DNA of 64,000 nucleotides from Rugamonas fusca (lineage in GTDB: Bacteria > Pseudomonadota > Gammaproteobacteria > Burkholderiales > Burkholderiaceae_D), in the NCBI RefSeq assembly GCF_014042365.1, contig NZ_JACEZS010000029.1:1-64000 (forward strand), read 5' to 3'. Position 1 is the first letter of the stretch. Every line of letters starts with the position of its first letter. The notes under the pieces are model-generated. The model made no database searches. It was not told where the DNA came from and saw only the letters and a program-made list of their open reading frames with translations. Below, in pieces: positions 17,937-28,186 of this stretch. A program made the translations under genes and the position numbers.

Positions 17937-19025
17937 TCAGTTACCGAATCCAGCCAGCTGGGCCAGGATGTCGCGGTAGATCAGGTTCAGCGGCACGGAT
18001 TTCTCCACCCCGCCCCGTTTCACGGCTTCCTTGGGCATGCCGTACACGACGCAGCTGGCCTCGTCCTGGGCCACGGTGCGGGCGCCAGCCTTGAGCATTT
18101 CCAGCAGGCCGGCCGCGCCATCGTCGCCCATGCCCGTCATGATCACGCCCAGCGCGTTGGCGCCGGCGCAGCGGGCCACTGAACGAAACAGCACATCCAC
18201 CGAGGGCCGGTGGCGGTTCACCAGCGGGCCGTCCACCACTTCCACGTAATACTGGGCGCCCGTGCGGCGCAGCAGCATGTGCTTGCCGCCGGGCGCGATC
18301 AGGGCCTGGCCCTGCAGCACGCGGTCGTTGTTGGCCGCCTCCTTGACGCGGATCTGGCACACGCTGTCGAGCCGGGCGGCGAAGGCAGCCGTGAATTTCT
18401 CCGGCATGTGCTGCACGATCACCATGCCCGGCGTCACACGGGGCAAGGCCGTCAAGACTTCCTCCAGGGCCTGGGTGCCGCCGGTGGAGGTGCCGATGGC
18501 CACCACCCGCTCCGTGGTCTGCACCATGGCGCGCGTGTGCTCGGCCGGCGGCAGGATCACGTCGGCGTTGTGCTTGACGGTGGGATGGGCTGGCGCGGCC
18601 GCGCGCCCGGCCAGGCGGCGCACGTTGGCGCCGGCCGCGGCCCGCACGGCCGACACCAGTTCCTCGGCGCTGTCGTGCAGGAATTGCTTGAGGTCCAGGC
18701 GCGGCTTGGTGATGATGGCCACGGCGCCGGCGCCCAGCGCCTCGACCGAGGTCTGGGCCCCCTTCTCCGTCAGCGTGGAGCAGATCACCACGGGCGTGGG
18801 GCGCTCGGCCATGATCTTGCGCAGGAAAGTGATGCCGTCCATGCGCGGCATTTCCACGTCCAGCACGATCACGTCCGGCCACTGGCTCTTCATGCGCTCC
18901 ATGGCCAGGATGGGATTGGCCACGGCATGGGTAACGGTGATGCCGGGCGCCGCGTTGAGCAGCGCGCTCAGCACCTGGCGCACCACGGCCGAATCATCCA
19001 CGATCATCACTTCGATGGCCTTCAT
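17937..19025 (-). CDS. cheB: CheB protein-glutamate methylesterase/deamidase
   Basis: CheB removes methyl groups from receptor glutamates to reset sensitivity. The 362-residue protein has a receiver domain ([13 protein letters not shown]; Asp in [16 protein letters not shown]) and a C-terminal esterase domain. The catalytic triad motifs are [10 protein letters not shown] (Ser), [11 protein letters not shown] (His) and MTGMGDDGA (Asp). The start codon overlaps the cheD stop in ATGA, indicating translational coupling. A longer upstream open frame is an artefact reading through cheD. Confidence 0.96.
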   Translation of the reverse strand: MKAIEVMIVDDSAVVRQVLSALLNAAPGITVTHAVANPILAMERMKSQWPDVIVLDVEMPRMDGITFLRKIMAERPTPVVICSTLTEKGAQTSVEALGAGAVAIITKPRLDLKQFLHDSAEELVSAVRAAAGANVRRLAGRAAAPAHPTVKHNADVILPPAEHTRAMVQTTERVVAIGTSTGGTQALEEVLTALPRVTPGMVIVQHMPEKFTAAFAARLDSVCQIRVKEAANNDRVLQGQALIAPGGKHMLLRRTGAQYYVEVVDGPLVNRHRPSVDVLFRSVARCAGANALGVIMTGMGDDGAAGLLEMLKAGARTVAQDEASCVVYGMPKEAVKRGGVEKSVPLNLIYRDILAQLAGFGN

Positions 19026-19537
19026 GCCTGCTCCTTGTTGCGCGGGTTCACAGCGAACTCCGGCGGCACCTGGCGGCTCAGCACTTCGCCGGTGCGGATG
19101 GTGAATATCAATTGCCGGTGGCCTTCGCCAAACAGGCTCTCGGAGACGATGCGGATGCCGTGCTCGTGCATCAGGGTGCGCGCGCAATCGCCATTCTGCA
19201 TGCCGATGTCCTTGACGCGCGCGTGGCGCGGGAACATGGCGCCGCCGCCGAAGATCTTGCCCTCGCACTGGGCCAGCGGCACCCCGCGCCGGGCCAGCTC
19301 GGCCAGCAGGTAATCCATGGCGTCCACGCCATAGGTACCGGCCGCCGCACCGGGCCGGTCGCGCTGGCGGCCCGTGCCCGGCAGCAGGAAGTGCGACATG
19401 GCCCCCACCCGCAGCCGCGGATGCCACAGCGTGATGGAGACGCAGGAGCCGACCAGCGTGCGCACCCGGTACTGCTCATCGCCGACGAAGCAGTCGCCGG
19501 GCATGAGGAAGATATCGATGCACTTCTGATCGGGCAT
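19022..19537 (-). CDS. cheD: CheD chemoreceptor glutamine deamidase
   Basis: CheD deamidates specific receptor glutamines and can modulate phosphatase activity in some species. The 171-residue protein shows [12 protein letters not shown] with the catalytic Cys, [10 protein letters not shown] with the catalytic His, and [11 protein letters not shown], all diagnostic for the family. It starts [10 protein letters not shown], 2 nt after the cheR stop, and its TGA overlaps the cheB ATG. Confidence 0.95.
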   Translation of the reverse strand: MPDQKCIDIFLMPGDCFVGDEQYRVRTLVGSCVSITLWHPRLRVGAMSHFLLPGTGRQRDRPGAAAGTYGVDAMDYLLAELARRGVPLAQCEGKIFGGGAMFPRHARVKDIGMQNGDCARTLMHEHGIRIVSESLFGEGHRQLIFTIRTGEVLSRQVPPEFAVNPRNKEQA

Positions 19538-19539
19538 GG

Positions 19540-20346
19540 TCAGCTCTTGCGGTAGATCGACGGCGCCACGGCCTGCACCGTGTCGCAGATATCGTTCAGG
19601 GTTTCCGAATGGCCGATCAACAGGTGGCCGCCCGGCTTGAGCTGGTTGAGCAGGCGCGCCACCACCTGGCGCTTGGTCTCCAGGTTGAAATAGATCATCA
19701 CGTTGCGCAGGAAGATCACGTCGAAGCTGCCCAGCTTGGGCAGCGGTTCGTTCAGGTTCAGGTGCTGGAACTGGACCCGTGCCCGCAAGGCGCGCTCGAT
19801 CAGCAGCGTGCCCGCCTCGCGCTGCTGGCCCTTGAGGCAGAAACGCTTGAGATAGGCTTGCGGCAGCTGGCTGGCCCGCTCCATCGGATAGTGGCCGCAG
19901 CGGGCCCGCTCCAGCACCCGGGTGCTGATGTCCGTGCCCAGCACTTCCCAGGCGCCGTCGCCCAGCACGTCGGCCAGCACCATGGCGATGCTGTACGGCT
20001 CCTCGCCGCTGGAACAGGCCGCGCTCCACACGCGCAGCGCGCGGCCCCTGGCGCGGGCCTCCTGCGCCAGCTCGGCCAGCAGCTTGAAGTGCTTGGGCTC
20101 GCGGAAGAAATAGGTCTCGTTGGTGGTCAACAGGTCGACGGCCACCTGCAGTTCGGCGGGCTGGGTCCGGCTTTCGAGCAGGCGCAGGTAATCGCTGTAG
20201 CTGGCCAGCTGGTAGTGCGCCAGGCGCTTGGCCAGGCGGCCGCTGACGAGCGCCTGCTTGCCGTTGGCCATGAAGATGCCGGCCGCCTCGTAGATGAAGC
20301 GCTGGAACTGGCTGAATTCGCGATCGGTGATCGTGATGAGCGACAT
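19540..20346 (-). CDS. cheR: CheR receptor methyltransferase
   Basis: CheR methylates receptor glutamates with S-adenosylmethionine. The 268-residue protein has the N-terminal helical domain (ITDREFSQFQRFIYEAAGI), NETYFFREPKHF, the SAM site VWSAACSSGEEPYSIAM, and VIFLRNVMIYF, LKPGGHLLIGHSE near the C-terminus. The two distal MCPs end in pentapeptides that could tether this enzyme. A much longer open frame in the same phase reads backward through cheW and cheA and is not real. Confidence 0.96.
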   Translation of the reverse strand: MSLITITDREFSQFQRFIYEAAGIFMANGKQALVSGRLAKRLAHYQLASYSDYLRLLESRTQPAELQVAVDLLTTNETYFFREPKHFKLLAELAQEARARGRALRVWSAACSSGEEPYSIAMVLADVLGDGAWEVLGTDISTRVLERARCGHYPMERASQLPQAYLKRFCLKGQQREAGTLLIERALRARVQFQHLNLNEPLPKLGSFDVIFLRNVMIYFNLETKRQVVARLLNQLKPGGHLLIGHSETLNDICDTVQAVAPSIYRKS

Positions 20347-20369
20347 GGGCGGGCCCCGGGACTGGCGTT

Positions 20370-20930
20370 TCAGTTGCGGCTGGCCAGGTTCTGGCGCGCC
20401 AGTTCCACGATCTCGCCGGAGGACAGCACGCGCTCGATGGCCAGCAGGCTGACGAACTTGCCGTTGACCTTGCCGATGCCGGCGATGAAATCGGGCCGGA
20501 TCCGGGTGCCGAACGCGGGCGCCGCTTCGATGTCGGCCGCCGCGATGTCGACCACGGCGTTGACGGCGTCCACCAGCATGCCCAGCACCTGCTGGCCCTC
20601 GCCCTCGGCCTCCTGCACTTCGACGATGACGATGCAGCTGCGCTTGGTGATCGGGCTGGCCGGGCGGCCGAAGCGGGCCGCCAGGTCCATCACGGGCACC
20701 ACGGCGCCGCGCAGGTTGATCACGCCGCGCACGCACTCGGGCATCATGGGCACGCCGGCCAGGCTGCCGTATTCGATGATTTCCTTGATGCCCAGGATGC
20801 CGACGGCGAACTGCTCCTCGCCCAGCATGAAGGTCAGGTACTGGCTGGGCAGCGGGGCCGCGCCCTGCTGCAGCGCCACCACGGCGCGGCCACCGGCGGC
20901 GGCCGGGTTGCGATCGACGACTTGGTTCAT
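20370..20930 (-). CDS. cheW: CheW coupling protein (core operon copy)
   Basis: The 186-residue scaffold protein has the CheW double beta-barrel signature motifs QYLTFMLGEEQFAVGILGI, VRGVINLRGAVVPVMDL and LGMLVDAVNAVVDI. Its N-terminal 27 residues are a variable Ala-rich extension. It lies between cheA and cheR with short gaps and a GGAGAGC ribosome binding site. It is highly similar to the distal cheW at 14359-14874. Confidence 0.95.
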   Translation of the reverse strand: MNQVVDRNPAAAGGRAVVALQQGAAPLPSQYLTFMLGEEQFAVGILGIKEIIEYGSLAGVPMMPECVRGVINLRGAVVPVMDLAARFGRPASPITKRSCIVIVEVQEAEGEGQQVLGMLVDAVNAVVDIAAADIEAAPAFGTRIRPDFIAGIGKVNGKFVSLLAIERVLSSGEIVELARQNLASRN

Positions 20931-20963
20931 GGTTTGCTCTCCGATGGTGGGCGGCGGCTGGCG

Positions 20964-23135
20964 TCAGGCGGCCAGCTGCGCCAGGCCCTTGCCGGTGACG
21001 GTGGCCATCAGCGCGGCCACGTCCAGGATCAGGGCCACGTCGCCGCTGCCCAGGATGGTGGAACCGCTGATGCACTTGACTTCGCTGAACATGGGGCTGA
21101 GCGGCTTGATCACGGTCTGGAACTCGCCCAGCAGCGTGTCGACCACCAGGCCGGCGCGCTGGTTGCCGTACTTGAGCACGACGATGCTCTCGCGCCGGGT
21201 GGCCGTGCCGGGCAGGCGGAACAGGTCGCGCAGCCGGATGAAGGGCAGCACCTGGCCCCGCAGGTTGCAATAGTCCTGGCCCGGCTCGGCCGCGTATTCG
21301 ATGCATTCCTCGATCATGTCGAGCGGGATCACGAACACGGAACCGCTCAGCTGCACCAGGAAGCCGTCGATGATGGCCAGCGTCAGCGGCAAGCGCACGG
21401 TGACGGTGGTGCCGGCGCCGGCCACGCTGCCCACGTCCACGCTGCCGCGCAGGGCCGAGATGTTGCGCTTGACCACGTCCATGCCCACCCCGCGGCCCGA
21501 CAGGTTGGTGATCTTGTCGGCCGTCGAGAAGCCGGCCTCGAAGATCAGGTTGTAGATTTCCGCGTCGCTGAGCTTGCGCTCGGGATCGACCAGGCCCCGC
21601 TCGATGGCCTTGGCCAGGATTTTTTCCTTGCGCAAGCCGCCGCCGTCGTCGCTGACCTCGATCACGATGTTGCCCGACTCGTGGAAGGCGTTCAGCTTGA
21701 TCATGCCCTTGGCCGGCTTGCCGGCCGCCAGCCGCACCTCGGCCGGCTCGATGCCGTGGTCCATGGCGTTGCGCACCAGGTGCATCAGCGGGTCGCCGAT
21801 CTTCTCGACCACGGTCTTGTCCAGTTCGGCGTCCTCGCCATCGACGATCAGGCCGATGTCCTTGCCCAGCTCGCGCGCCACGTCGTGCACCACGCGCTGG
21901 AAGCGGTTGAAGGTGGCGCCGATCTTGACCATGCGCAGCTCGAGCGCCGCGTCGCGCACTTCCTCCACCAGGTTCGACAGCACGCCCGTGCATTCGAGCA
22001 GTTCCGCGTTGTGGATCTGCTGGCCGATCATGTTGGCGCGCGCGCCGGCGATGATCAATTCGCCCACCAGGTCGATCAGGCGGTCCAGCTTGTCCGAATC
22101 GATGCGGATCGAGCGGCTCTCCTGGGCCTTCTGTTCCGACACCTGCTTTTGCTTGGCCAGCGCCGCTTCCACCACCACGGGCGGCACATTGCCCCCTTCC
22201 ACCAGGATGGAGCCCAGCTGCTGCGGCTCGCTGCTGGCCTGCTGGTTCAGGGCGCTGTCGAGTTCGCGGGCCGTCACGCTGCCGCAGCGCACCAGGATTT
22301 CACCGAGGCGCGCGTCGCGCTCGGGCAGGGCGCGGATCAGGTCCACGTATTCGGACACCTTGCTGTGCGGCGGCAGGATGCGGATCTCGCAATCGTCCTG
22401 CACGAACTCGAACACGCCTTCGATGGCAGCCTTGTCGGCCGTGGTGTCGAAGGCGATCTCGAAGCCCAGGTAGCACAGCTCGGCGTCCATCTGGTCCGGG
22501 TTGGCCGGCAGCGCGTCGGGCACGGTGGCGATGCCGACGATGGTGCCCAGCCTGGCCAGGTAGCGCAGGAAGGCGATCGGGTCCATGCCATTGCGCAGCA
22601 CCTCGCGCCCGAAGCGCAGCGAGATGTGCCAGTGGTCGCGCGCGTCCGTGGCCGCGCCGATGCGCTCGACGGCCGGCTCCACCGTCGCCAGCGGGGCCGC
22701 CTGCGCCTCGGCCGGTGGCGGCGTGCCGTCGCCATGGGAGGCGGCATCCATGTGGCGCTTGAGCTGGGCCACCAGCGCCTCGCCCTCGGGCGCGCTGTCC
22801 GGGTCCGCCTCGAGCTGGCCGGCCGCCAGCGCCTCCGTCATGCCCGACAGGAAGTCGCAGCACGACAGCAGCAGCACGATCATCTCGTCGGTCAGCACCA
22901 CGCGGCCGTCACGCACTTCGTCGAGCAAGCTTTCCACCACGTGGGTGAAGGCGACGATGTGGTCCAGGCTGAACAGGCCGGCCGAGCCCTTGATGGTGTG
23001 GGCGGCGCGGAAGATGGCGTTGATGGCCTCGCCCTGGTCGCCCGCCAGGTCGACGTTGAGCAGCGCGTTCTCCATCTCTTCGAGCAGTTCGCGGCTTTCC
23101 GCGATAAACGTTTGCAACGCTTGGTCCAGGTTCAT
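20964..23135 (-). CDS. cheA: CheA sensor histidine kinase
   Basis: CheA autophosphorylates and passes phosphate to CheY and CheB. The 723-residue protein starts with an HPt domain, with phospho-His at about residue 46 in RAAHTIKGSAGLF. The dimerisation and ATPase regions carry NAMDHGIEP (N box), VSDDGGGL (G1) and GRGVGMDVV (G2). The last part is the CheW-like regulatory domain. Between HPt and the kinase core is a stretch LGEILVRCGSVTARELDSAL that resembles the small helical MshEN-type modules of secretion ATPases. No canonical P2 domain was recognised. It is a complete gene in the centre of the operon. Confidence 0.96.
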   Translation of the reverse strand: MNLDQALQTFIAESRELLEEMENALLNVDLAGDQGEAINAIFRAAHTIKGSAGLFSLDHIVAFTHVVESLLDEVRDGRVVLTDEMIVLLLSCCDFLSGMTEALAAGQLEADPDSAPEGEALVAQLKRHMDAASHGDGTPPPAEAQAAPLATVEPAVERIGAATDARDHWHISLRFGREVLRNGMDPIAFLRYLARLGTIVGIATVPDALPANPDQMDAELCYLGFEIAFDTTADKAAIEGVFEFVQDDCEIRILPPHSKVSEYVDLIRALPERDARLGEILVRCGSVTARELDSALNQQASSEPQQLGSILVEGGNVPPVVVEAALAKQKQVSEQKAQESRSIRIDSDKLDRLIDLVGELIIAGARANMIGQQIHNAELLECTGVLSNLVEEVRDAALELRMVKIGATFNRFQRVVHDVARELGKDIGLIVDGEDAELDKTVVEKIGDPLMHLVRNAMDHGIEPAEVRLAAGKPAKGMIKLNAFHESGNIVIEVSDDGGGLRKEKILAKAIERGLVDPERKLSDAEIYNLIFEAGFSTADKITNLSGRGVGMDVVKRNISALRGSVDVGSVAGAGTTVTVRLPLTLAIIDGFLVQLSGSVFVIPLDMIEECIEYAAEPGQDYCNLRGQVLPFIRLRDLFRLPGTATRRESIVVLKYGNQRAGLVVDTLLGEFQTVIKPLSPMFSEVKCISGSTILGSGDVALILDVAALMATVTGKGLAQLAA

Positions 23136-23178
23136 GGCGTGGCCCCCAGGGTTGGATACATGGTTAGATGCGCCAGGT

Positions 23179-23496
23179 TCAGGCGGTGGCGTGGATCAGC
23201 AGGGCGTCGCCGAAATAGCCGCCCAGGTCCAGCATTTCGAACACGTCCACCACGGCCGGGCTGTGGCCCACCAGCCGCAGTTCGCGGCCGTCGGCGGCGG
23301 CCACCTGCTTGGCCAGCATCAGCACTTGCAGGCCGGCCGTGTCCAGTTCCGTCACGCCGGACAAGTCCACTTCCAGCAAGGCGGCCTGGCGCAGCGCGTC
23401 GAGCAACTGGGTTTTCAGGTCGGCGGCGCGGTAGATCGTCAGCTCGCCCGCGATGGCGAAGCGCACGGGCAAGGCGGTGGCGGAGGATGCGGACAT
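23179..23496 (-). CDS. STAS-domain protein of the chemosensory operon
   Basis: This 105-residue single-domain protein has the STAS fold of anti-sigma-factor antagonists: FAIAGELTIYRAADLK, LEVDLSGVTELDTAGLQVLMLA, VDVFEMLDL. The conserved phosphorylatable Ser/Thr position (D-[ST]-[SA]-G) appears as DTAG, so a Thr is available. STAS proteins occur in some non-flagellar chemosensory systems, but the role here is not known. It lies between cheY and cheA with GGGAG upstream of its ATG. Confidence 0.88.
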   Translation of the reverse strand: MSASSATALPVRFAIAGELTIYRAADLKTQLLDALRQAALLEVDLSGVTELDTAGLQVLMLAKQVAAADGRELRLVGHSPAVVDVFEMLDLGGYFGDALLIHATA

Positions 23497-23569
23497 GGTG
23501 ACTCTCCCGGTGGGCGGTGGGCGGCGCGGGGCGGCGGCCATAGGCCGGCCGCCGCGCGCCAGGAAACGA

Positions 23570-23938
23570 TCAGGGCAGGACCAGCTTGGCCACGGCGCCC
23601 AGCAACACTTCCGGCTTGAACGGCTTGGTGACCCAGGCCTTGGCGCCGGCCGCCTGGCCTTCGCGCTTCTTCTCTTCCTGCGACTCGGTGGTGAGCATGA
23701 TGACGGGCGTGAAGCGGTAATTGGCCAGCGCCTTGAATTGCTTGACGAAGGTGATGCCGTCCATATTGGGCATGTTGACGTCGCACACGACCAGGTGAAT
23801 CTTCTGGCCCGTGCACTTGGCCAGCGCGTCCACGCCATCGCGTCCTTCGATGACGTCATAGCCGGCGCCCTTGAGCGCGATGCCGACCACTTGCCGCAAC
23901 GAGGCGGAGTCGTCCACTACCATGATGGTCTTTGCCAT
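23570..23938 (-). CDS. cheY: CheY-type response regulator
   Basis: The 122-residue single receiver domain has VVDDSASLRQVV (acidic pair), VVCDVNMPNMDGITFV (phospho-Asp), MLTTES (Thr) and WVTKPFKPE (Lys). No output domain is present, so it acts by protein contact, classically at the flagellar switch. It starts 9 nt after the upstream MCP stop. No cheZ gene is found in the window, so dephosphorylation must rely on other proteins or on intrinsic hydrolysis. Confidence 0.95.
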   Translation of the reverse strand: MAKTIMVVDDSASLRQVVGIALKGAGYDVIEGRDGVDALAKCTGQKIHLVVCDVNMPNMDGITFVKQFKALANYRFTPVIMLTTESQEEKKREGQAAGAKAWVTKPFKPEVLLGAVAKLVLP

Positions 23939-23947
23939 AGTGATCCC

Positions 23948-25105
23948 TTAGAAGAACGTGATTTCGTCGGCCGCCGCCGGCTGTTGCTGGCGGGTGGTCA
24001 TTGCGCCGCCATGGACGGCGTGCTCGTCCGCCATGGCATAGGTCTTTTGCAATTCGGCCAGCAGCGGCGCCGCCTGCAGCGGCTGCAGCGCCTGGTCCTG
24101 CTCGTAGTGGGCGCGGTTGTCGCGCAGGATGGCGGGCAGGCGTTCCATGTTCTCGCGCACGTGGGTCATGACCTGGCTGACGCGGTCCTGGAACTGCAGT
24201 TGCACCAGCGCCTCGCCGACCTCGCTCTGGATGGCCACCGATTCCTGCTTGAGCAGTTCGGACGATTGCAGCAGCGCGTCGGTGACGTGGCGGAAGTCGC
24301 GCAGCACTGATTCGATCATGCCTTCGGCCGACAGCATGGAGGCGTCCTCGGCCGCGCTGGATTGTTCGGCCGCCGCGCTGGCCGACAGGATGGCGGCGCT
24401 GATCTGGCCGACGCGGTCGGCGATGTTGCGGCCCGTCTCGGCCGAGCGGTTCGACAGGTTGCGCACTTCCTGCGCCACCACGGCGAAGCCGCGCCCGGCC
24501 GGGCCGGCGCGGGCCGCCTCGATGGCCGCGTTCAGCGCCAGCAGGTTGGTCTGGGCCGCGATGCTGGCCACGCCTTCGGCCATGTCGCGCAATTCGCGCG
24601 TGAAGCGTTCCAGCTGCTGGATCTGTTCGAGCATGGTCTGCTTGGAGGCCATGGCCGACTTCATGGACGCCACCACGGAACCGAGCTGGTTCTCGCTGCT
24701 GGCGAACACGTCGATCAGGGCCGGGCCGCCGCCGCCCTGCTGGTCCAGGCTGGACACGTGCAGTGCGTTGTCGAGCTTGTCGACGATGTTGGAGAAGCGC
24801 CCGGCCAGGTCGGCCACGGCTTCCTCCATCTGGCTGCGCGACGATTCGATGTGGCGGCACCAGATCGGCAGCACGGCGTCGCCGAACTGTTCGCGCCCGT
24901 CGAGGTAGCGCGCTATCATGCGCTGGCGCGCCGCCTCGGCCGCGCCCAGCTGGCGCGCGGCCAGCGCGCCGGCCGCCAGCAGCAGCACGGCGAACAGGAC
25001 GGCAACCAGGCCGGCGCCGCCGGCGATCAAGGTCGCCGCCGCGCCGGCCAGCGCCAACCCCAGCGGAAGAACTGTCGTGCTGCGCAAACCGGACAATCGA
25101 TTCAT
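23948..25105 (-). CDS. Membrane-anchored MCP-like signal transducer lacking a periplasmic sensor
   Basis: The 385-residue protein has a single hydrophobic region with two closely spaced segments (about 12-48) and therefore almost no periplasmic loop. It is followed by a coiled-coil signalling domain. The hairpin tip is [25 protein letters not shown], where the usual Glu of AGEQGRGF is Pro. This short-coil variant may signal from cytoplasmic cues or partner proteins. It is the first gene of the che operon, so the operon promoter should lie upstream of 25105. I could not assign a convincing -35/-10 or sigma-28 site in the 25106-25290 gap. Confidence 0.88.
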   Translation of the reverse strand: MNRLSGLRSTTVLPLGLALAGAAATLIAGGAGLVAVLFAVLLLAAGALAARQLGAAEAARQRMIARYLDGREQFGDAVLPIWCRHIESSRSQMEEAVADLAGRFSNIVDKLDNALHVSSLDQQGGGGPALIDVFASSENQLGSVVASMKSAMASKQTMLEQIQQLERFTRELRDMAEGVASIAAQTNLLALNAAIEAARAGPAGRGFAVVAQEVRNLSNRSAETGRNIADRVGQISAAILSASAAAEQSSAAEDASMLSAEGMIESVLRDFRHVTDALLQSSELLKQESVAIQSEVGEALVQLQFQDRVSQVMTHVRENMERLPAILRDNRAHYEQDQALQPLQAAPLLAELQKTYAMADEHAVHGGAMTTRQQQPAAADEITFF

Positions 25106-25431
25106 TGGACCCCACCGGAAAATAGTCAGTCGGTACCGCCGCGACGCGACGCGTCGTCGTCGTCAAACTGTATCGCAAAATGCGGGTCCGTTGCTCACAT
25201 GTTTTAAATAAAATACTGCCCGCCGCCCCTCTGGTGCCGCCGGTCAATTCTAGCGGGGCGCACCGCCAGCGCTGTTCAAATTGATTCATGCGCGAAACAA
25301 TTAGATGCGCAAAAAACAGTGCGCCATCCGCCCACGTTGTGAAACTGCAACTTCACGGCCGCGGCCGCCACGGTGGACTTTTCAGTTCACGCAAGGTAAA
25401 TTGCCAACGTTGCTTAGCAGCTAATTCAATC

Positions 25432-25447
25432 GCGGCCCGCGGGCCGC
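25432..25447 (+). other. Palindrome in the aqpZ leader
   Basis: GCGGCCCGCGGGCCGC is a perfect 16-bp palindrome ending 19 nt before the aqpZ ATG. It may be an operator or a GC-rich leader hairpin close to the ribosome binding site AAAGGAA. Confidence 0.4.
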
Positions 25448-25466
25448 ACCTCTGTAAAGGAATCAC

Positions 25467-26153
25467 ATGAAAGCATATGGCGCGGAATTCTTTGGAACCT
25501 TCTGGCTGGTGCTGGGCGGCTGCGGCAGCGCCGTGCTGGCGGCGGCCTTCCCCGGCGTGGGCATCGGCCTGCTGGGCGTGGCGCTGGCGTTCGGCCTGAC
25601 GGTGCTGACCATGGCCTACGCCATCGGCCACATCTCCGGCTGCCACCTCAATCCGGCCGTCTCGATCGGCCTGTGGGCCGGCGGCCGCTTCCCCGCCGCC
25701 AAGCTGCTGCCCTACATCGTGGCGCAGGTGCTGGGCGCGATCGCGGCCGGCGGCGTGCTGTACCTGATCGCCAGCGGCAAGAGCGGCTTTGAACTGGCCG
25801 CCGGGTTCGCCTCGAACGGCTACGGCGCCCATTCGCCGGGCGGCTACTCGCTGACGGCCGCGCTGGTGACGGAAGTGGTGATGACGATGATGTTCCTCTT
25901 GATCATCCTGGGCGCCACCGACGCGCGCGCGCCGGCCGGCTTCGCGCCGCTGCCGATCGGCCTGGGCCTGACCCTGATCCACCTGATCAGCATCCCGGTC
26001 ACCAACACCTCCGTCAATCCGGCCCGCAGCACGGGCGTGGCGCTGTACGTGGGTGACTGGGCCACCAGCCAGCTGTGGCTGTTCTGGGTGGCGCCGATCG
26101 CCGGCGCCCTGCTGGGCGCGGCCGTGTACCGCGTCATCGGCAGCAAGGACTGA
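25467..26153 (+). CDS. aqpZ: Aquaporin Z
   Basis: AqpZ is a tetrameric inner-membrane water channel. The 228-residue protein shows six hydrophobic segments and both NPA loops: [13 protein letters not shown] and [11 protein letters not shown]. The aromatic/arginine filter Arg follows the second NPA, as in water-selective aquaporins. N-terminal [18 protein letters not shown] is characteristic of AqpZ. The start has AAAGGAATCAC before the ATG. It stands alone, divergent from the che operon and convergent with an MCP gene. Confidence 0.96.
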   Translation: MKAYGAEFFGTFWLVLGGCGSAVLAAAFPGVGIGLLGVALAFGLTVLTMAYAIGHISGCHLNPAVSIGLWAGGRFPAAKLLPYIVAQVLGAIAAGGVLYLIASGKSGFELAAGFASNGYGAHSPGGYSLTAALVTEVVMTMMFLLIILGATDARAPAGFAPLPIGLGLTLIHLISIPVTNTSVNPARSTGVALYVGDWATSQLWLFWVAPIAGALLGAAVYRVIGSKD

Positions 26154-26209
26154 GCGGCACTGGCAGGGCGGTCCCGCCGCCGGCGGCCGCCCTGCCATGC
26201 ACGACGCGC

Positions 26210-27826
26210 TTACGCGGCCAGCCGGCGCGCGTGCGCTACGGATGGAGATGGGCCGGCCGCGCGGGCCTGGCCGTCCACGCCGTCGAGCTTGAACACACTG
26301 ACGGCCTGGGCCAGCCGGACGGCCTGCTCCTGCATGGCCTCGGCCGCCGCCGCGGCCTGCTCCACCAGCGAGGCGTTCTGCTGCGTGACCGTGTCCATCT
26401 GGGCGATGGCGTCGTTGATCTGCTCGATGCCCTCGGTCTGGGCGCCGCTGGCCGCACTGATCTCGGCCATGATGGCCGTGACCCGGCCGATGGCCGCCAC
26501 CACCTCCTCCATCGTGCTGCCGGCCTGGTCCACCAGGCGCGTGCCGGCCGCCACCTTGCCGACGGAATCGTCGATCAGCTGCTTGATCTCCTTGGCCGCC
26601 GCGGCCGAGCGCTGGGCCAGCCCCCGCACCTCGGACGCCACCACCGCGAAGCCACGGCCCTGCTCGCCCGCGCGGGCCGCTTCCACGGCCGCGTTCAAGG
26701 CCAGGATGTTGGTCTGGAACGCGATGCCATCGATGACGCCGATGATGTCGACGATCTTGCGCGAGGAGGCGTCGATCGAGGCCATGGTCTGCACCACGTC
26801 CGACACCACGGCGCCGCCGCGCTGGGCCACGTCCGAGGCCGAGGCGGCCAGCGTGTTGGCCTGGCGCGCGTGCTCGGCGTTCTGCTTGACGGTGGCCGTC
26901 AGCTGCTCCATCGAGGACGCCGTCTGCTCCAGCGAACTGGCTTGCTGCTCGGTGCGGGTGGACAGGTCCAGGTTGCCGCTGGCGATCTCGCCGGAGGCGG
27001 TGGCGATGGTTTCCGTGCCCTGGCGCACTTCGCGCACGATGCGCTCGAGGTTGCCCGACATGCGGTGCAAGGCCTGCAGCAAACGGCCCGGCTCGTCGCG
27101 CGCGAACTGGCGCGTGACGCCGGCGGCCGACAGCTGGCCCTCGGCCACGCGCTGGGCCACCCCCACCGCCTCCTTGATGGGGCCGGTGATGCCGCGCGTG
27201 AGCCACCACGCGAACACGACGCCAAAGCTGACCACGAGCAGCGCCAGCAACAGCAACTGGTTGCGGCTGCGCTCGGCCACCTGGTCGATGGCGCGCGCCG
27301 CGCCGTCGATCGCCTGGCGCTGGTGCTCCAGCATCTGTTGCAGCTTGGCTTCATAGTCGCGCGAGGCGGGCAGGTATTGCTGTTCCAGGATGGTGTGCGC
27401 GCCTTGCGCGTCGCCGCCCGCCTTGGCCTTGGAGACGGCGTCGCGCGCGGCCATGTAGCGGGCCCGCACTTGCTTCATCTGGGTGATCAGGGCCTGGTCA
27501 TCGGCGCCGGCCAGCGCCTCGATCTGCTTGACCAGCGCCTGGGCGCTGCGGGTGGAGCTGGCGATGTCGTCGGCGAAGAAGGCCACCAGGGCCGGGTCGT
27601 CGCTGCGCGCGATGGCCGACGTGCGGCGGATGCCGGCGAACACCAGCCGGTACCAGTCGGCGATCATGCGCTCCTTGGCCAGCGGCACCTCCATCATGGT
27701 GCGGGTGGCGGCGGCCACGCCCTGCAGCCGGTAGATGCCCAACCCCGTGTTGACGATCAGGATGGCCAGCACCACCGCGAACCCCAGCGCCAGCCGCTGC
27801 CCTATGCCCAGATTAGCCATCTTCAT
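26210..27826 (-). CDS. Methyl-accepting chemotaxis protein (orphan)
   Basis: The 538-residue receptor begins [20 protein letters not shown]. It has a first membrane segment, a four-helix-bundle periplasmic sensor, a second membrane segment near 192-210, a HAMP-like linker and a signalling domain with canonical tip [18 protein letters not shown]. The C-terminus (VAHARRLAA) lacks an aromatic tether pentapeptide, unlike the che-operon receptors. The start at 27826 has GGGGAGAA upstream; the longer frame is not supported. It sits outside the che operon, transcribed alone. Confidence 0.92.
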   Translation of the reverse strand: MKMANLGIGQRLALGFAVVLAILIVNTGLGIYRLQGVAAATRTMMEVPLAKERMIADWYRLVFAGIRRTSAIARSDDPALVAFFADDIASSTRSAQALVKQIEALAGADDQALITQMKQVRARYMAARDAVSKAKAGGDAQGAHTILEQQYLPASRDYEAKLQQMLEHQRQAIDGAARAIDQVAERSRNQLLLLALLVVSFGVVFAWWLTRGITGPIKEAVGVAQRVAEGQLSAAGVTRQFARDEPGRLLQALHRMSGNLERIVREVRQGTETIATASGEIASGNLDLSTRTEQQASSLEQTASSMEQLTATVKQNAEHARQANTLAASASDVAQRGGAVVSDVVQTMASIDASSRKIVDIIGVIDGIAFQTNILALNAAVEAARAGEQGRGFAVVASEVRGLAQRSAAAAKEIKQLIDDSVGKVAAGTRLVDQAGSTMEEVVAAIGRVTAIMAEISAASGAQTEGIEQINDAIAQMDTVTQQNASLVEQAAAAAEAMQEQAVRLAQAVSVFKLDGVDGQARAAGPSPSVAHARRLAA

Positions 27827-28186
27827 GCACCATTCTCCCCGTTGTTGGTATGCGATCTGGCGCAGCGGCGCCAGCCGCCCGCTGTGCGCAGGGCAAACCA
27901 TGCGCGCGGGCCGTGCCATGGTAGCTTGAATCGAGGGCAATAGAACAGCGTGGATGGGGCGCCTGCGAGCGGGCCCAGCAGTATAGGAACAATCGCGCGT
28001 AAGCGGGTTCACTTACTTTAAGTTTGAAATAAAATTACAAAAACAATTCCAAATTGCAACACATTGCACCAATGGGCAATTGTTTTCGCGATTTCATTCA
28101 ATTATATTGCTTATCAGCTTGTTACTGGATGTAGCAAAAAGACAATTAATTGACCACCCGCGCCGCCGGGTTCAGCACGCACAATC
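27827..28186 (+). promoter_or_regulatory. AT-rich divergent control region between an MCP gene and a Crp-like gene
   Basis: This 360-nt gap turns sharply AT-rich at 28010-28160. The best plus-strand promoter is TTGTTT (28080-28085), 17 nt, TATATT (28103-28108). Short inverted ATTGC/GCAAT motifs lie around 28053-28080 and may be regulator sites. No coding frame of note is seen. Confidence 0.4.

Noticed and set aside
19540-21993. An 817-codon minus-strand frame suggesting a long CheR fusion
   Set aside because: The upstream two thirds reads out of phase through cheW and cheA and is repetitive Arg/Gly-rich; only the last 268 codons are CheR.
25106-25290. Sigma-28 flagellar promoter for the che operon
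   Set aside because: No TAAA-N15-GCCGATAA-like sequence with acceptable spacing was found on the minus strand.
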